DNA of 36,525 bases from Ruminococcus sp. (lineage in GTDB: Bacteria > Bacillota > Clostridia > Oscillospirales > Ruminococcaceae). The notes beneath the pieces were generated by a model that was given only the letters and a program-made list of their open reading frames with translations, was not told the DNA's origin and did no database searches. The translations under genes and the position numbers were made by a program. Location: NCBI GenBank assembly GCA_014799765.1, contig JAAVHK010000130.1:1-36525 (forward strand), written 5' to 3'. Positions 22,664 through 29,927 of this stretch are shown one piece after another. Positions within the stretch are counted from its first letter, which is position 1; the number at the start of each line of letters is the position of its first letter.

Positions 22664-22972
22664 ATGGAAATAAACATCACCAAGGAAAATTTTGACGAAG
22701 AAGTAAGAAACTTCAAAGGTACTGTTTTACTCGATTTCTGGGCAGGCTGGTGCGGACCTTGTATGATGCTTTTGCCGGTTATATCCGAAATCGCTGAGGA
22801 ACTCGACGGAAAAATAAAAGTCGGCAAGGTAAATGTTGATGAACAGCCCGAACTTTCTGTAGCTTTCAGAGTGGAAAGTATTCCGTTACTCGTTGTAGTG
22901 AAAGACGGCGTTATACAGAAACAATCCGTCGGAGTTATTCCGAAAAACAGCATACTCGAAATGCTTAAATAA
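22664..22972 (+). CDS. trxA: Thioredoxin
   Basis: 102 residues, single thioredoxin fold, with the active site WCGPC at 29-33 and the cis-proline loop SIPLLVV near 75. It reduces protein disulfides. AAGGAGG lies ahead of the ATG at 22664; the frame is open further upstream into the FTR-like gene but that has no ribosome site. Forms an operon with the FTR-like gene, which suggests reduction by ferredoxin rather than by an NADPH-thioredoxin reductase. A terminator follows. Confidence 0.95.
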   Translation: MEINITKENFDEEVRNFKGTVLLDFWAGWCGPCMMLLPVISEIAEELDGKIKVGKVNVDEQPELSVAFRVESIPLLVVVKDGVIQKQSVGVIPKNSILEMLK

Positions 22973-22976
22973 AAAT

Positions 22977-23017
22977 AAAAGTCACGGATTAAAAAATTTT
23001 CCGTGACTTTTTTGTTT
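22977..23017 (+). terminator. Terminator after the thioredoxin gene
   Basis: A 12-base stem AAAAGTCACGGA/TCCGTGACTTTT (22977-22988 with 23000-23011) followed by TTGTTT. Confidence 0.9.
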
Positions 23018-23062
23018 ACCTGAATTAAAAATCCATATAATATATAATGAGGTGATTTTTTT

Positions 23063-23173
23063 ATGATGTATTTTCTTTTAGGTTCATTTTTCGGCGGTAC
23101 TGTAGGAATGTTTGCAATGTGCCTGTGTACCGTTGCAAAAAATGCAGATAATTTTCCTGATTCCGAAAACTGA
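23063..23173 (+). CDS. DUF3789-like single-pass membrane peptide
   Basis: 36 residues: MMYFLLGSFFGGTVG, then MFAMCLCTVAKNADNFPDSEN. One hydrophobic segment (about 3-24) with GSFFGGTVG and MCLCTVA, then a short acidic tail; this matches the small DUF3789 proteins common in Firmicutes chromosomes and mobile elements. GAGGTGA lies eight bases ahead of the ATG, and TATAAT at 23036-23041 with TTGTTT at 23012-23017 is a possible promoter. The stop codon abuts the serS stop on the other strand with no space for a terminator. The function is unknown. Confidence 0.75.
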   Translation: MMYFLLGSFFGGTVGMFAMCLCTVAKNADNFPDSEN

Positions 23174-24502
23174 TTACTTCTTGACCGGAACTTTTATTAC
23201 GTCCTTACGCATATACGGACGAAGTGCTTCAGGAATCCTTATACTTCCGTCGGAATTGAGATTGTTTTCAAGAAATGCTATCAACATTCTTGGTGGTGCG
23301 ACTACTGTATTATTCAGTGTATGTGCAAAATATTTTTTCTTGTCAGCGGTCTTGAATTTTATTCCGAGCCGTCTTGCCTGAGCGTCGCCGAGATTTGAAC
23401 AGCTTCCGACTTCAAAATATTTCTGCTGTCTCGGTGACCATGCTTCTACATCTATACTTTTTACTTTAAGGTCAGCGAGGTCACCGGAACAGCATTCAAG
23501 TGTACGTACTGGTATATCAAGTGTACGGAAAAATTCAACCGTATAGCTGTACAGTTTATGAAACCATTCCATACTTTCTTCCGGCTTGCAGATTACTATC
23601 ATTTCCTGTTTTTCAAACTGGTGTATTCTGTAAACACCACGTTCTTCGATACCGTGTGCGCCTACTTCCTTACGGAAACACGGTGAATAACTCGTCAGTG
23701 TCTTAGGAAGTTCTTCTTCCGGCGTTATGGTATCAATGAAACGTCCTATCATAGAGTGTTCGCTTGTGCCGATTAAATACAAATCCTCACCCTCTATTTT
23801 ATACATCATACCTTCCATTTCTGCAAAACTCATTACTCCGGTAACAACATTACTTCTAATCATGAACGGCGGTATACAATATGTAAATCCCTTGTCTACC
23901 ATAAAATCTCTCGCATACGAAAGTATACACGACTGTAACATTGCTATGTCACCGGTCAGATAGTAAAAACCGTTACCGCTTGTCTTATCTCTTGCACTGT
24001 CAAGGTCAATGCCGTTGACTTTTTCCATTATATCAACATGATACGGTACTTCAAAATCCGGTACATATGCTTCGCCGAAACGTTCTACTTCTACATTTTC
24101 GCTGTCGTTTCTGCCTACCGGTACGCTTTCGTCAATGATGTTCGGTATAACAAGCATTATCTTACGGATTTCTTCATTAAGTTTCGTTTCAAGTTTTTCG
24201 AGTTCCTCACGTCTTTTGTCGATTTCTTCTATTTCTGCGGTAAGTCTGGAAATATTTTCCTGTGCCTCGGCTTTTAAATCCTCGTCTTCCGACTTGGCAA
24301 TAATTGCATTATATTTACCAAATTCCTTACTTTTCTTGTTTTTCTGATTACGGAGGTCATCACCTTCTGCCTTGGCTTTTCTGCATTGCTCGTCAAATTC
24401 AAGTACCTTGTCAACGAGTTCAAGTTTTTCGTCCTGAAATTTCTTCTTAATGTTTTCCCTTACAATTTCCGGATTTGTACGAATCAACTTTTTATCAATC
24501 AT
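23174..24502 (-). CDS. serS: Serine--tRNA ligase
   Basis: 442 residues. It charges tRNA-Ser with serine. The N-terminal coiled-coil arm (about 30-110) binds the long variable arm of tRNA-Ser. The class II catalytic core shows motif 2 (FRKEVGAHGIEERGVYRIHQ) and motif 3 (NNTVVAPPRMLIAFLENN). Several core stretches, such as EGEDLYLIGTSEH, CKPEESMEWFHKL and HTLNNT, look more like archaeal bacterial-type SerRS than the Bacillus enzyme (which has LIPTAEV and HTLNGSGLAVGR). No T-box leader is present: parB ends in the operon downstream and its stop-to-start gap is only 15 bases. Last gene of the parA-parB-serS run. Confidence 0.96.
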   Translation of the reverse strand: MIDKKLIRTNPEIVRENIKKKFQDEKLELVDKVLEFDEQCRKAKAEGDDLRNQKNKKSKEFGKYNAIIAKSEDEDLKAEAQENISRLTAEIEEIDKRREELEKLETKLNEEIRKIMLVIPNIIDESVPVGRNDSENVEVERFGEAYVPDFEVPYHVDIMEKVNGIDLDSARDKTSGNGFYYLTGDIAMLQSCILSYARDFMVDKGFTYCIPPFMIRSNVVTGVMSFAEMEGMMYKIEGEDLYLIGTSEHSMIGRFIDTITPEEELPKTLTSYSPCFRKEVGAHGIEERGVYRIHQFEKQEMIVICKPEESMEWFHKLYSYTVEFFRTLDIPVRTLECCSGDLADLKVKSIDVEAWSPRQQKYFEVGSCSNLGDAQARRLGIKFKTADKKKYFAHTLNNTVVAPPRMLIAFLENNLNSDGSIRIPEALRPYMRKDVIKVPVKK

Positions 24503-24517
24503 TTATAAATACTCCTT

Positions 24518-25369
24518 TTATTCATAGTCTTTTGCGAGTTTTTCGGCAATTGTCTTCAAATCGTCCTTATCGTAAAATTCAAGTACAAGCGAACCTTTTT
24601 CACCACTATGTTTTACTTTGACTTTACGTCCGAGACGCACATTCAATGCAATTTCCATTTCAGAAAAATAATTATCCGCCATATCTCTTTCAATTTCTTT
24701 CTGAAGCATATTGTCTCTTTTATGTATTTCGTTTTCAAGCTGACGTACAGTCATTTTACCGTCAGATGCTTTTTCAGCAATTTCAGTAAGAAATTCCACA
24801 TCTTCAATAACCGAAAGCAATACTTTTGCATGACCTACTGACAAACTACCGGTTTCAATCATATAAAGTACAGTGTCCGGAAGTGAAAGTATTCTTACAG
24901 AATTGGCAATTGCAGAACGTGAACGTCCTGTCATTTTTGCAACCTGTTCCTGTGTCATACCATATTTTTTGATAAGGTCGCAATAACCGTTAGCTTCTTC
25001 AACCGGATTAAGATTTTCTCGCTGAAGATTTTCTATTACGGCAATCTGCATAGCCTGTATGTCAGAAAGTTCACGTATATTAACCGGTACTTCGTCAAGA
25101 CCTAACATTCTGGCAGCTCTCCAACGTCTTTCACCGGCAACAATCTGATAACCACCCATTGCAAGAGGTCTGACCAGTATCGGCTGTAACATACCGTGTT
25201 CCCGTACAGATTCCGCAAGAGATGCTATTGCTTCTTCACTGAAAACTTTTCTGGGCTGGTCACGATTAGGTTCTATTTCGGAAGTTCTCAAGGTTTTTTT
25301 AACCTGTATTTCACTTGTATTGTCGCTGAAAAGACTGTCAAGCCCTGCACCAAGTCCACCTATAGCCAT
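24518..25369 (-). CDS. parB: Chromosome partitioning protein ParB (Spo0J)
   Basis: 283 residues. ParB loads at parS sites near the origin as a CTP-switched clamp and recruits SMC. The N-terminal CTP-binding domain has QPRK at 38-41 and the intact GERRWRA motif at 79-85. The linker ENLQRENLNPVEEA is at 113-126, the helix-turn-helix (MTQEQVAKMTGRSRSAIANS) at 138-157, and the C-terminal dimerisation domain ends KTIAEKLAKDYE. AAAGGAG precedes the start. It is 21 bases downstream of parA and followed by serS. Candidate parS sites are scattered through the window. Confidence 0.96.
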   Translation of the reverse strand: MAIGGLGAGLDSLFSDNTSEIQVKKTLRTSEIEPNRDQPRKVFSEEAIASLAESVREHGMLQPILVRPLAMGGYQIVAGERRWRAARMLGLDEVPVNIRELSDIQAMQIAVIENLQRENLNPVEEANGYCDLIKKYGMTQEQVAKMTGRSRSAIANSVRILSLPDTVLYMIETGSLSVGHAKVLLSVIEDVEFLTEIAEKASDGKMTVRQLENEIHKRDNMLQKEIERDMADNYFSEMEIALNVRLGRKVKVKHSGEKGSLVLEFYDKDDLKTIAEKLAKDYE

Positions 25370-25390
25370 ATATAAAAACTCCTTTCCGGA

Positions 25391-26203
25391 TTATTTCCTG
25401 TTGAATGAAAAAATTCCCCTGAGTTTTTTCTTCGGAAGTTCAAGAGGCTCTCCGAGAAGTTCGTGTCCGAGAAGTTCATAAGCCTCTGCACCTTTTGAAG
25501 ACTTATCATAATACATGACCGGTTTTCCATGACTTGGAGCTTCTGAAAGTCTTACATTTCTTGGTATCTTGGTTCTGAAGATTTTATCCGGGAAATACTT
25601 TTCTACTTCTGCAACAACGTCATTTGCTACATTAAGTCTTCCGTCAAACATAGTGAAAACAATTCCCTCAATATTAAGTATGGGATTGTAATTTGTCTTG
25701 ACAATCTTTATTGTATTGACAAGCTGTGAAAGTCCCTCCAGTGCGAAGAACTCTGCAAGCATCGGTACAATTACCGTATCGCAAGCAACCAGTGCATTTA
25801 TGGTAATAAGTCCCAGTGCCGGTGGACAGTCAATAAATATATAGTCATAGTCTTCACGACAAGTAAGGGTCTGCATTTTCAGACGTTGCATTCTGTTCTC
25901 GAAGTTGATGAGTTCTATTTCACAACCTGCAAGAGATTCTGTAGCCGGTATTATCGAAACATTACTGAAATCAGTTTCCATAACGGCTTCCTGAATCCTT
26001 GTTTTACCGGTCAGGACATCATATGTTGAGGCACTGGCGGATTTTTTCTTGATTCCGAATGCAGTAGTAGTATTACCCTGTGGGTCTGAATCAATACAGA
26101 GAACTTTGAATCCCCTTGAACCAAGATATGCAGAAAGATTTACGGTGGTAGTGGATTTTCCTACACCGCCTTTTTGATTTGCAACTGCAATTATTTTGCC
26201 CAT
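25391..26203 (-). CDS. parA: Chromosome partitioning ATPase ParA (Soj)
   Basis: 270 residues, a deviant-Walker ATPase. KGGVGKST at 11-18 holds the signature lysine, with FIDCPPALG as the Walker B-like strand. It interacts with ParB for origin segregation and with DnaA to regulate initiation. The frame extends to 26221, but AAAGGA at 26216-26221 places the ribosome site ahead of MGKIIAV at 26203. It has its own promoter at 26236-26264 and is separated from the upstream noc-like gene by a terminator. Confidence 0.95.
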   Translation of the reverse strand: MGKIIAVANQKGGVGKSTTTVNLSAYLGSRGFKVLCIDSDPQGNTTTAFGIKKKSASASTYDVLTGKTRIQEAVMETDFSNVSIIPATESLAGCEIELINFENRMQRLKMQTLTCREDYDYIFIDCPPALGLITINALVACDTVIVPMLAEFFALEGLSQLVNTIKIVKTNYNPILNIEGIVFTMFDGRLNVANDVVAEVEKYFPDKIFRTKIPRNVRLSEAPSHGKPVMYYDKSSKGAEAYELLGHELLGEPLELPKKKLRGIFSFNRK

Positions 26204-26235
26204 AGTATTCATTCCTTTCATTTTTTATATCTAAT

Positions 26236-26264
26236 ATTATATCACCTTTTAAACGCTTTGTAAA
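26236..26264 (-). promoter_or_regulatory. parA-parB promoter
   Basis: On the minus strand TTTACA (26259-26264), a 17-base spacer, TATAAT (26236-26241), 32 bases upstream of the parA start. Confidence 0.8.
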
Positions 26265-26296
26265 TAGTAGTTCTATAATTTTTATACTTGTTTTAA

Positions 26297-26312
26297 TGTT
26301 CTACGCGGAACA
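26297..26312. other. parS-like palindrome upstream of parA
   Basis: TGTTCTACGCGGAACA, two mismatches to TGTTCCACGTGGAACA, about 33 bases upstream of the parA -35 box. A ParB-bound site here could feed back on parAB transcription. Confidence 0.6.
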
Positions 26313-26316
26313 TTAT

Positions 26317-26355
26317 AAAAAAAGTTCCACATGAAATCACTTCACGCGGAACTTT
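26317..26355 (-). terminator. Terminator after the noc-like gene, built from parS-like arms
   Basis: On the minus strand 26341-26355 pairs with 26321-26335 over 15 positions (13 Watson-Crick, two G-T) around a five-base loop, then seven T. The arms read GTTCCGCGTGAA and TTCATGTGGAAC, i.e. parS-like half-sites. Confidence 0.85.
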
Positions 26356-26358
26356 CTA

Positions 26359-27171
26359 TCATTTTACTTTCTGAACAGGTATTCTTATACGATATTCTAT
26401 ATAATCATCATTCTGAATTTTCTGTGAATTTGCCGGAATCCCTGCCGACTGCATTGTTTCTACGGTCTTATTTAATGTATTAATAAATATTTTTACATTC
26501 TGAAAAACTCTGGAACGTTTTTTATAATTTGCCTTTTCACGCTGAGAGCCGATAAAATCTTCAATAAGTTTTTCGGTACGTTCAACATTAAGATTATCCT
26601 TGATAATTTTTTCAAGAATAACAAGTCTGTCTGTAGGACTTGCAAGTTTAAGTAAGGCTCTTGCATGACGTTCTGTAAGACCATACTTGACTATCAGTTC
26701 ACGTTCTTCTTCGGTAAGACGGAGAAGACGTAATTTATTGGCTATGGTACTTTGTGCCTTACCGAGTTTTGCAGCTGCATCTTCCTGTGTCATACCGTAA
26801 TATGTAATAAGTCTTTCGATAGCCGTCGCCTCATCAAAGAATGATAAATTCTGATGTCTGATATTTTCGACAAGTGCCATAATAGCAGAATCCCTGTCAT
26901 TTACTTCATGCACAATACATGGAACAGTTTTCAGCCCACATATTTTAGCGGCTTCAAGATATTTTTCACCTGTAATGACTTCAAACCCTTTACTACATCT
27001 TTTCACGGACAGCGGTTGTAAAACTCCGTTTTTCATGACCGCTTCCGCAAGTTCTGAAATTTCCGTATCCTTAAAACCGGTTGATTTATTCGGGTCAGGA
27101 ATAATCAGGTTTATATCAATCTCAACCACTTTACTTATAAGTTTGTCCTTTGTAAAATTTAGAAGTGCCAT
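26359..27171 (-). CDS. noc: Noc-like ParB paralogue with degenerate CTP-binding motif
   Basis: 270 residues at the position of noc in Bacillus (between rsmG and parA). The nucleoid occlusion protein Noc binds DNA and keeps FtsZ off the chromosome. The fold is recognisable: ELAEAVMKNGVLQPLSVKR, VENIRHQNLSFFDEA (101-115), helix-turn-helix MTQEDAAAKLGKAQSTIANK (127-146) and HARALLKLASP. The CTP-binding signatures are altered: the usual QPR is replaced by DPNKSTGFKD and GERRxRA by GEKYLEA (68-74). GAGGT is placed correctly for the ATG at 27171. The name follows position and size; DNA specificity is unknown. Confidence 0.8.
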   Translation of the reverse strand: MALLNFTKDKLISKVVEIDINLIIPDPNKSTGFKDTEISELAEAVMKNGVLQPLSVKRCSKGFEVITGEKYLEAAKICGLKTVPCIVHEVNDRDSAIMALVENIRHQNLSFFDEATAIERLITYYGMTQEDAAAKLGKAQSTIANKLRLLRLTEEERELIVKYGLTERHARALLKLASPTDRLVILEKIIKDNLNVERTEKLIEDFIGSQREKANYKKRSRVFQNVKIFINTLNKTVETMQSAGIPANSQKIQNDDYIEYRIRIPVQKVK

Positions 27172-27306
27172 TGTTTTTACCTCATATGAATACTCGGGAA
27201 ATTTTTCCCTGTAAAAACATTCTAACACTTACGGGAAATATTTACTACACAAAAAAAGTGCCCTTAATCGACATAATGACGCTTTTTATAACAACATACG
27301 TTATAA

Positions 27307-28011
27307 TTACAGAGATTTCTTTTTTATCTGACCGCTATTTCTCGGATATTTTGTCGGAGTATGCGATATTTTTTTTACAGTAACTATTTTCCGGTTATCA
27401 CCGGCGACATCATAAATAAATTCGTCCGTAATTTTCCCACCCGAAAGCTGTATGGCATTATTTCCGTCGGAAATATTTTCAGTAAGACCTTTCATAGCTA
27501 CGAATACCCCACCAACTCTTACGAACGGCAGGCATATTTCACTCAGTACCGACATATTAGCTACTGCTCTCGCACAGGATATATCGAATTTTTCACGATA
27601 ATCAGGTTTTTTACCGGTAATTTCCGCCCTGTCGTGTATGAACTCCGCTTCAATACTGAGTTTTTCGCATAATATCTGCAAAAAAGTTATACGCTTGTTC
27701 AGACTGTCCAGTAAAGTTATTTTTATATCCGGTCTGAAAAGTTTCAACGGTACAGACGGAAAGCCCGCACCTGTCCCGACGTCAATAAGACTTGCATTTT
27801 CCGGAATTTCAGCATATTTGTCAATAAGAACACTGTCAATGAAATGTTTATACAGTATTTCAACAGGTTCAGTTATCGCCGTAAGATTCACATTTTTATT
27901 GTATTCAACAAGAAAATCCGCATATATATCCAGTTTCTTATATATATCCTCCGAAAGTTCCAAGTGGAACATTTCAAAACTTTGTTTACAGAAATCGTAT
28001 TCAGGAAGCAT
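27307..28011 (-). CDS. rsmG: 16S rRNA m7G527 methyltransferase RsmG (GidB)
   Basis: 234 residues, the normal length. It methylates N7 of G527 in 16S rRNA using S-adenosylmethionine. The SAM-binding loop IDVGTGAGFPS is at 76-86, preceded by the conserved YNKNVNLTAI and HFIDS; CARAVANM follows in the core. The start MLPEYDFC at 28011 has GGAGGA just upstream and lies two bases after the mnmG stop; a longer frame to 28044 would overlap mnmG. The 135 bases between it and the noc-like gene hold no clear terminator, only a 7-base AT-rich inverted repeat. A parS-like palindrome lies at codons 14-19. Confidence 0.95.
   Translation of the reverse strand: MLPEYDFCKQSFEMFHLELSEDIYKKLDIYADFLVEYNKNVNLTAITEPVEILYKHFIDSVLIDKYAEIPENASLIDVGTGAGFPSVPLKLFRPDIKITLLDSLNKRITFLQILCEKLSIEAEFIHDRAEITGKKPDYREKFDISCARAVANMSVLSEICLPFVRVGGVFVAMKGLTENISDGNNAIQLSGGKITDEFIYDVAGDNRKIVTVKKISHTPTKYPRNSGQIKKKSL
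27956..27971. other. parS-like palindrome (inside rsmG)
   Basis: AGTTCCAAGTGGAACA, two mismatches to TGTTCCACGTGGAACA. It spans the codons for MFHLE of RsmG. Confidence 0.5.
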
Positions 28012-28013
28012 TT

Positions 28014-29894
28014 TTATTGTTCCTCCGTTCTTCGCTGTAGCCATACATCAAGAATAGATATATCCGCCGGAGACACTCCGGAAATTCTTGAAGCCTGTCC
28101 GAGTGAAGATGGTTGTATTTTATTAAGTTTTTCGATAGCCTCAAGTCTAAGACCATATACATCATGATAATCGAAATTTTCCGGTAATTTTTTTGATTCG
28201 TGTTTTCTCATCTGTTCAATCTGTGCGAGTTGCTTTGAAATATATCCCTCATATTTAATCTGAAGTTCTACCTGTTCGGCTATTTCGTCAGAAAGTTCAG
28301 GTCTGTCTGGGTCAAAAGGAGCGAGCGACTTATAACTTATTTTCGGACGCCGGAGCAGGTCACCCAGTTTGCAACCTGTCGAAAGACGTGAAGTTCCTGT
28401 TTTTTCAAGAAAATCATTTATTTTATCCGTCGGGGAGATATTCAATGTATTTACACGTTTTATTTCAGTACCTACTTTTTCTGTTTTATCAATGAGCTTT
28501 CTGTAACGTGTTTCACTTATAAGTCCGATTTTATATCCTATCGGTATAAGCCTCTGGTCAGCGTTATCCTGACGGAGTACAAGACGATATTCGCTTCTTG
28601 ACGTCATCATTCTGTAAGGGTCTGAACAGCCTTTAGTCACGAGGTCATCAACAAGAGTACCGATATACGAACTCGCCCTGTCAAGTACCATAGGTTCACG
28701 GTTTTTTATTTTAAGAGCAGCATTAATACCGGCGACTATTCCTTGTGCGGCAGCCTCTTCATAACCGGAACTTCCGTTAAACTGTCCTGCACCGTACAGA
28801 CCTTTTATTTTCCGGAACTCCAATGTATTAGAAAGTTGTGTAGGGTCACAACAGTCGTACTCTATGGCATATGCCGGACGCATTATTTCGACATCTTCCA
28901 GACCGTCGATAGTACGCAGAAATGCAAGCTGAACATCTTCCGGCAGTGATGATGACATACCTTGTAAATAATATTCTTCCGTAGAAAGTCCCATAGGTTC
29001 GACAAAAAGCTGATGCCTCGGCTTTTCGGAAAATCTCACGATTTTGTCTTCTATCGACGGACAGTAACGAGGTCCTACACCCTCAATGCGTCCGGAATAA
29101 AGCGGTGAACGGTCGAGATTTGACAGAATAACTTCATGAGTTTTACTGTTGGTATACGTGACATAACAGCATACTTTATTTTCAAGACCCTCAGCAGATG
29201 TTTCAAATGAAAACGGTACTATATTTTCGTCGCCGTCCTGACGCTCCATGAAATCAAAATTTATGCTTCTTTTATGGACACGGCAAGGTGTACCGGTCTT
29301 GAAACGACGTAATTCAATACCTTGTTCCACAAGACTTTTGGAAAGATATTTACTTGGCAGTGCAGAATCCGGACCGCTTTCATATGATACCTCACCGATA
29401 TGAATTTTACCTTTTAAATAAGTACCTGTAGCGATTATTACAGCCTTTACGGAATATTCAGCACCTAAAGATGTTACTACACCAGTAATTTTCCCGTCCT
29501 CGACGATTATTTCAGCAATTTCAGCCTGTTTCACATAAAGATTGCGTTGATTTTCGCATACATTTTTCATATAGTCGTGATACATTACACGGTCAGCCTG
29601 TACCCTCAGACTATGTACCGCCGGACCTTTTCCCCTATTAAGCATACGGCTTTGTATGAAACATTTATCCGCCGCCTTACCCATTTCGCCACCGAGAGCA
29701 TCAATTTCCCTTACAAGATGTCCCTTTGCAGTACCGCCTATTGACGGATTACACGGCATATTAGCTATCTGGTCAAGCGATATAGTAAACATGACCGTCC
29801 TGCACCCCAGTCTTGCAGAAGCAAGGGCAGCTTCAACACCGGCGTGACCTGCTCCGACTACTGCAACATCAAAACTTCCCATTTTATATGACAT
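28014..29894 (-). CDS. mnmG: tRNA uridine-5-carboxymethylaminomethyl modification enzyme MnmG (GidA)
   Basis: 626 residues, full length. With MnmE it installs the 5-carboxymethylaminomethyl group on the wobble uridine of certain tRNAs. The FAD-binding GAGHAG is at 14-19; PCNPSIGGTAKGHLVREIDA follows near 50, with the conserved TGTPCRV region, GLYGAGQFNGSSGYEEAAAQ, and the C-terminal MnmE-binding domain ending LGQASRISGVSPADISIL. AGGAGG lies eight bases before the ATG. It is adjacent to mnmE and rsmG in the standard order. Confidence 0.97.
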   Translation of the reverse strand: MSYKMGSFDVAVVGAGHAGVEAALASARLGCRTVMFTISLDQIANMPCNPSIGGTAKGHLVREIDALGGEMGKAADKCFIQSRMLNRGKGPAVHSLRVQADRVMYHDYMKNVCENQRNLYVKQAEIAEIIVEDGKITGVVTSLGAEYSVKAVIIATGTYLKGKIHIGEVSYESGPDSALPSKYLSKSLVEQGIELRRFKTGTPCRVHKRSINFDFMERQDGDENIVPFSFETSAEGLENKVCCYVTYTNSKTHEVILSNLDRSPLYSGRIEGVGPRYCPSIEDKIVRFSEKPRHQLFVEPMGLSTEEYYLQGMSSSLPEDVQLAFLRTIDGLEDVEIMRPAYAIEYDCCDPTQLSNTLEFRKIKGLYGAGQFNGSSGYEEAAAQGIVAGINAALKIKNREPMVLDRASSYIGTLVDDLVTKGCSDPYRMMTSRSEYRLVLRQDNADQRLIPIGYKIGLISETRYRKLIDKTEKVGTEIKRVNTLNISPTDKINDFLEKTGTSRLSTGCKLGDLLRRPKISYKSLAPFDPDRPELSDEIAEQVELQIKYEGYISKQLAQIEQMRKHESKKLPENFDYHDVYGLRLEAIEKLNKIQPSSLGQASRISGVSPADISILDVWLQRRTEEQ

Positions 29895-29911
29895 TCAAAA
29901 AACCTCCTGAA

Positions 29912-29927
29912 TGTTCCACGTAGAACA
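29912..29927. other. parS-like palindrome between mnmE and mnmG
   Basis: TGTTCCACGTAGAACA, the best copy in the window with one mismatch to TGTTCCACGTGGAACA. It fills most of the 33-base gap between the two genes. Confidence 0.65.

Noticed and set aside
24503..24517. T-box leader for serS
   Set aside because: Only 15 bases separate parB from serS, leaving no room for a T-box; serS is simply in the operon.
29323..29338. TGTTCCACAAGACTTT in mnmG as a further parS-like site
   Set aside because: Only the left half matches; the right half does not form the palindrome.
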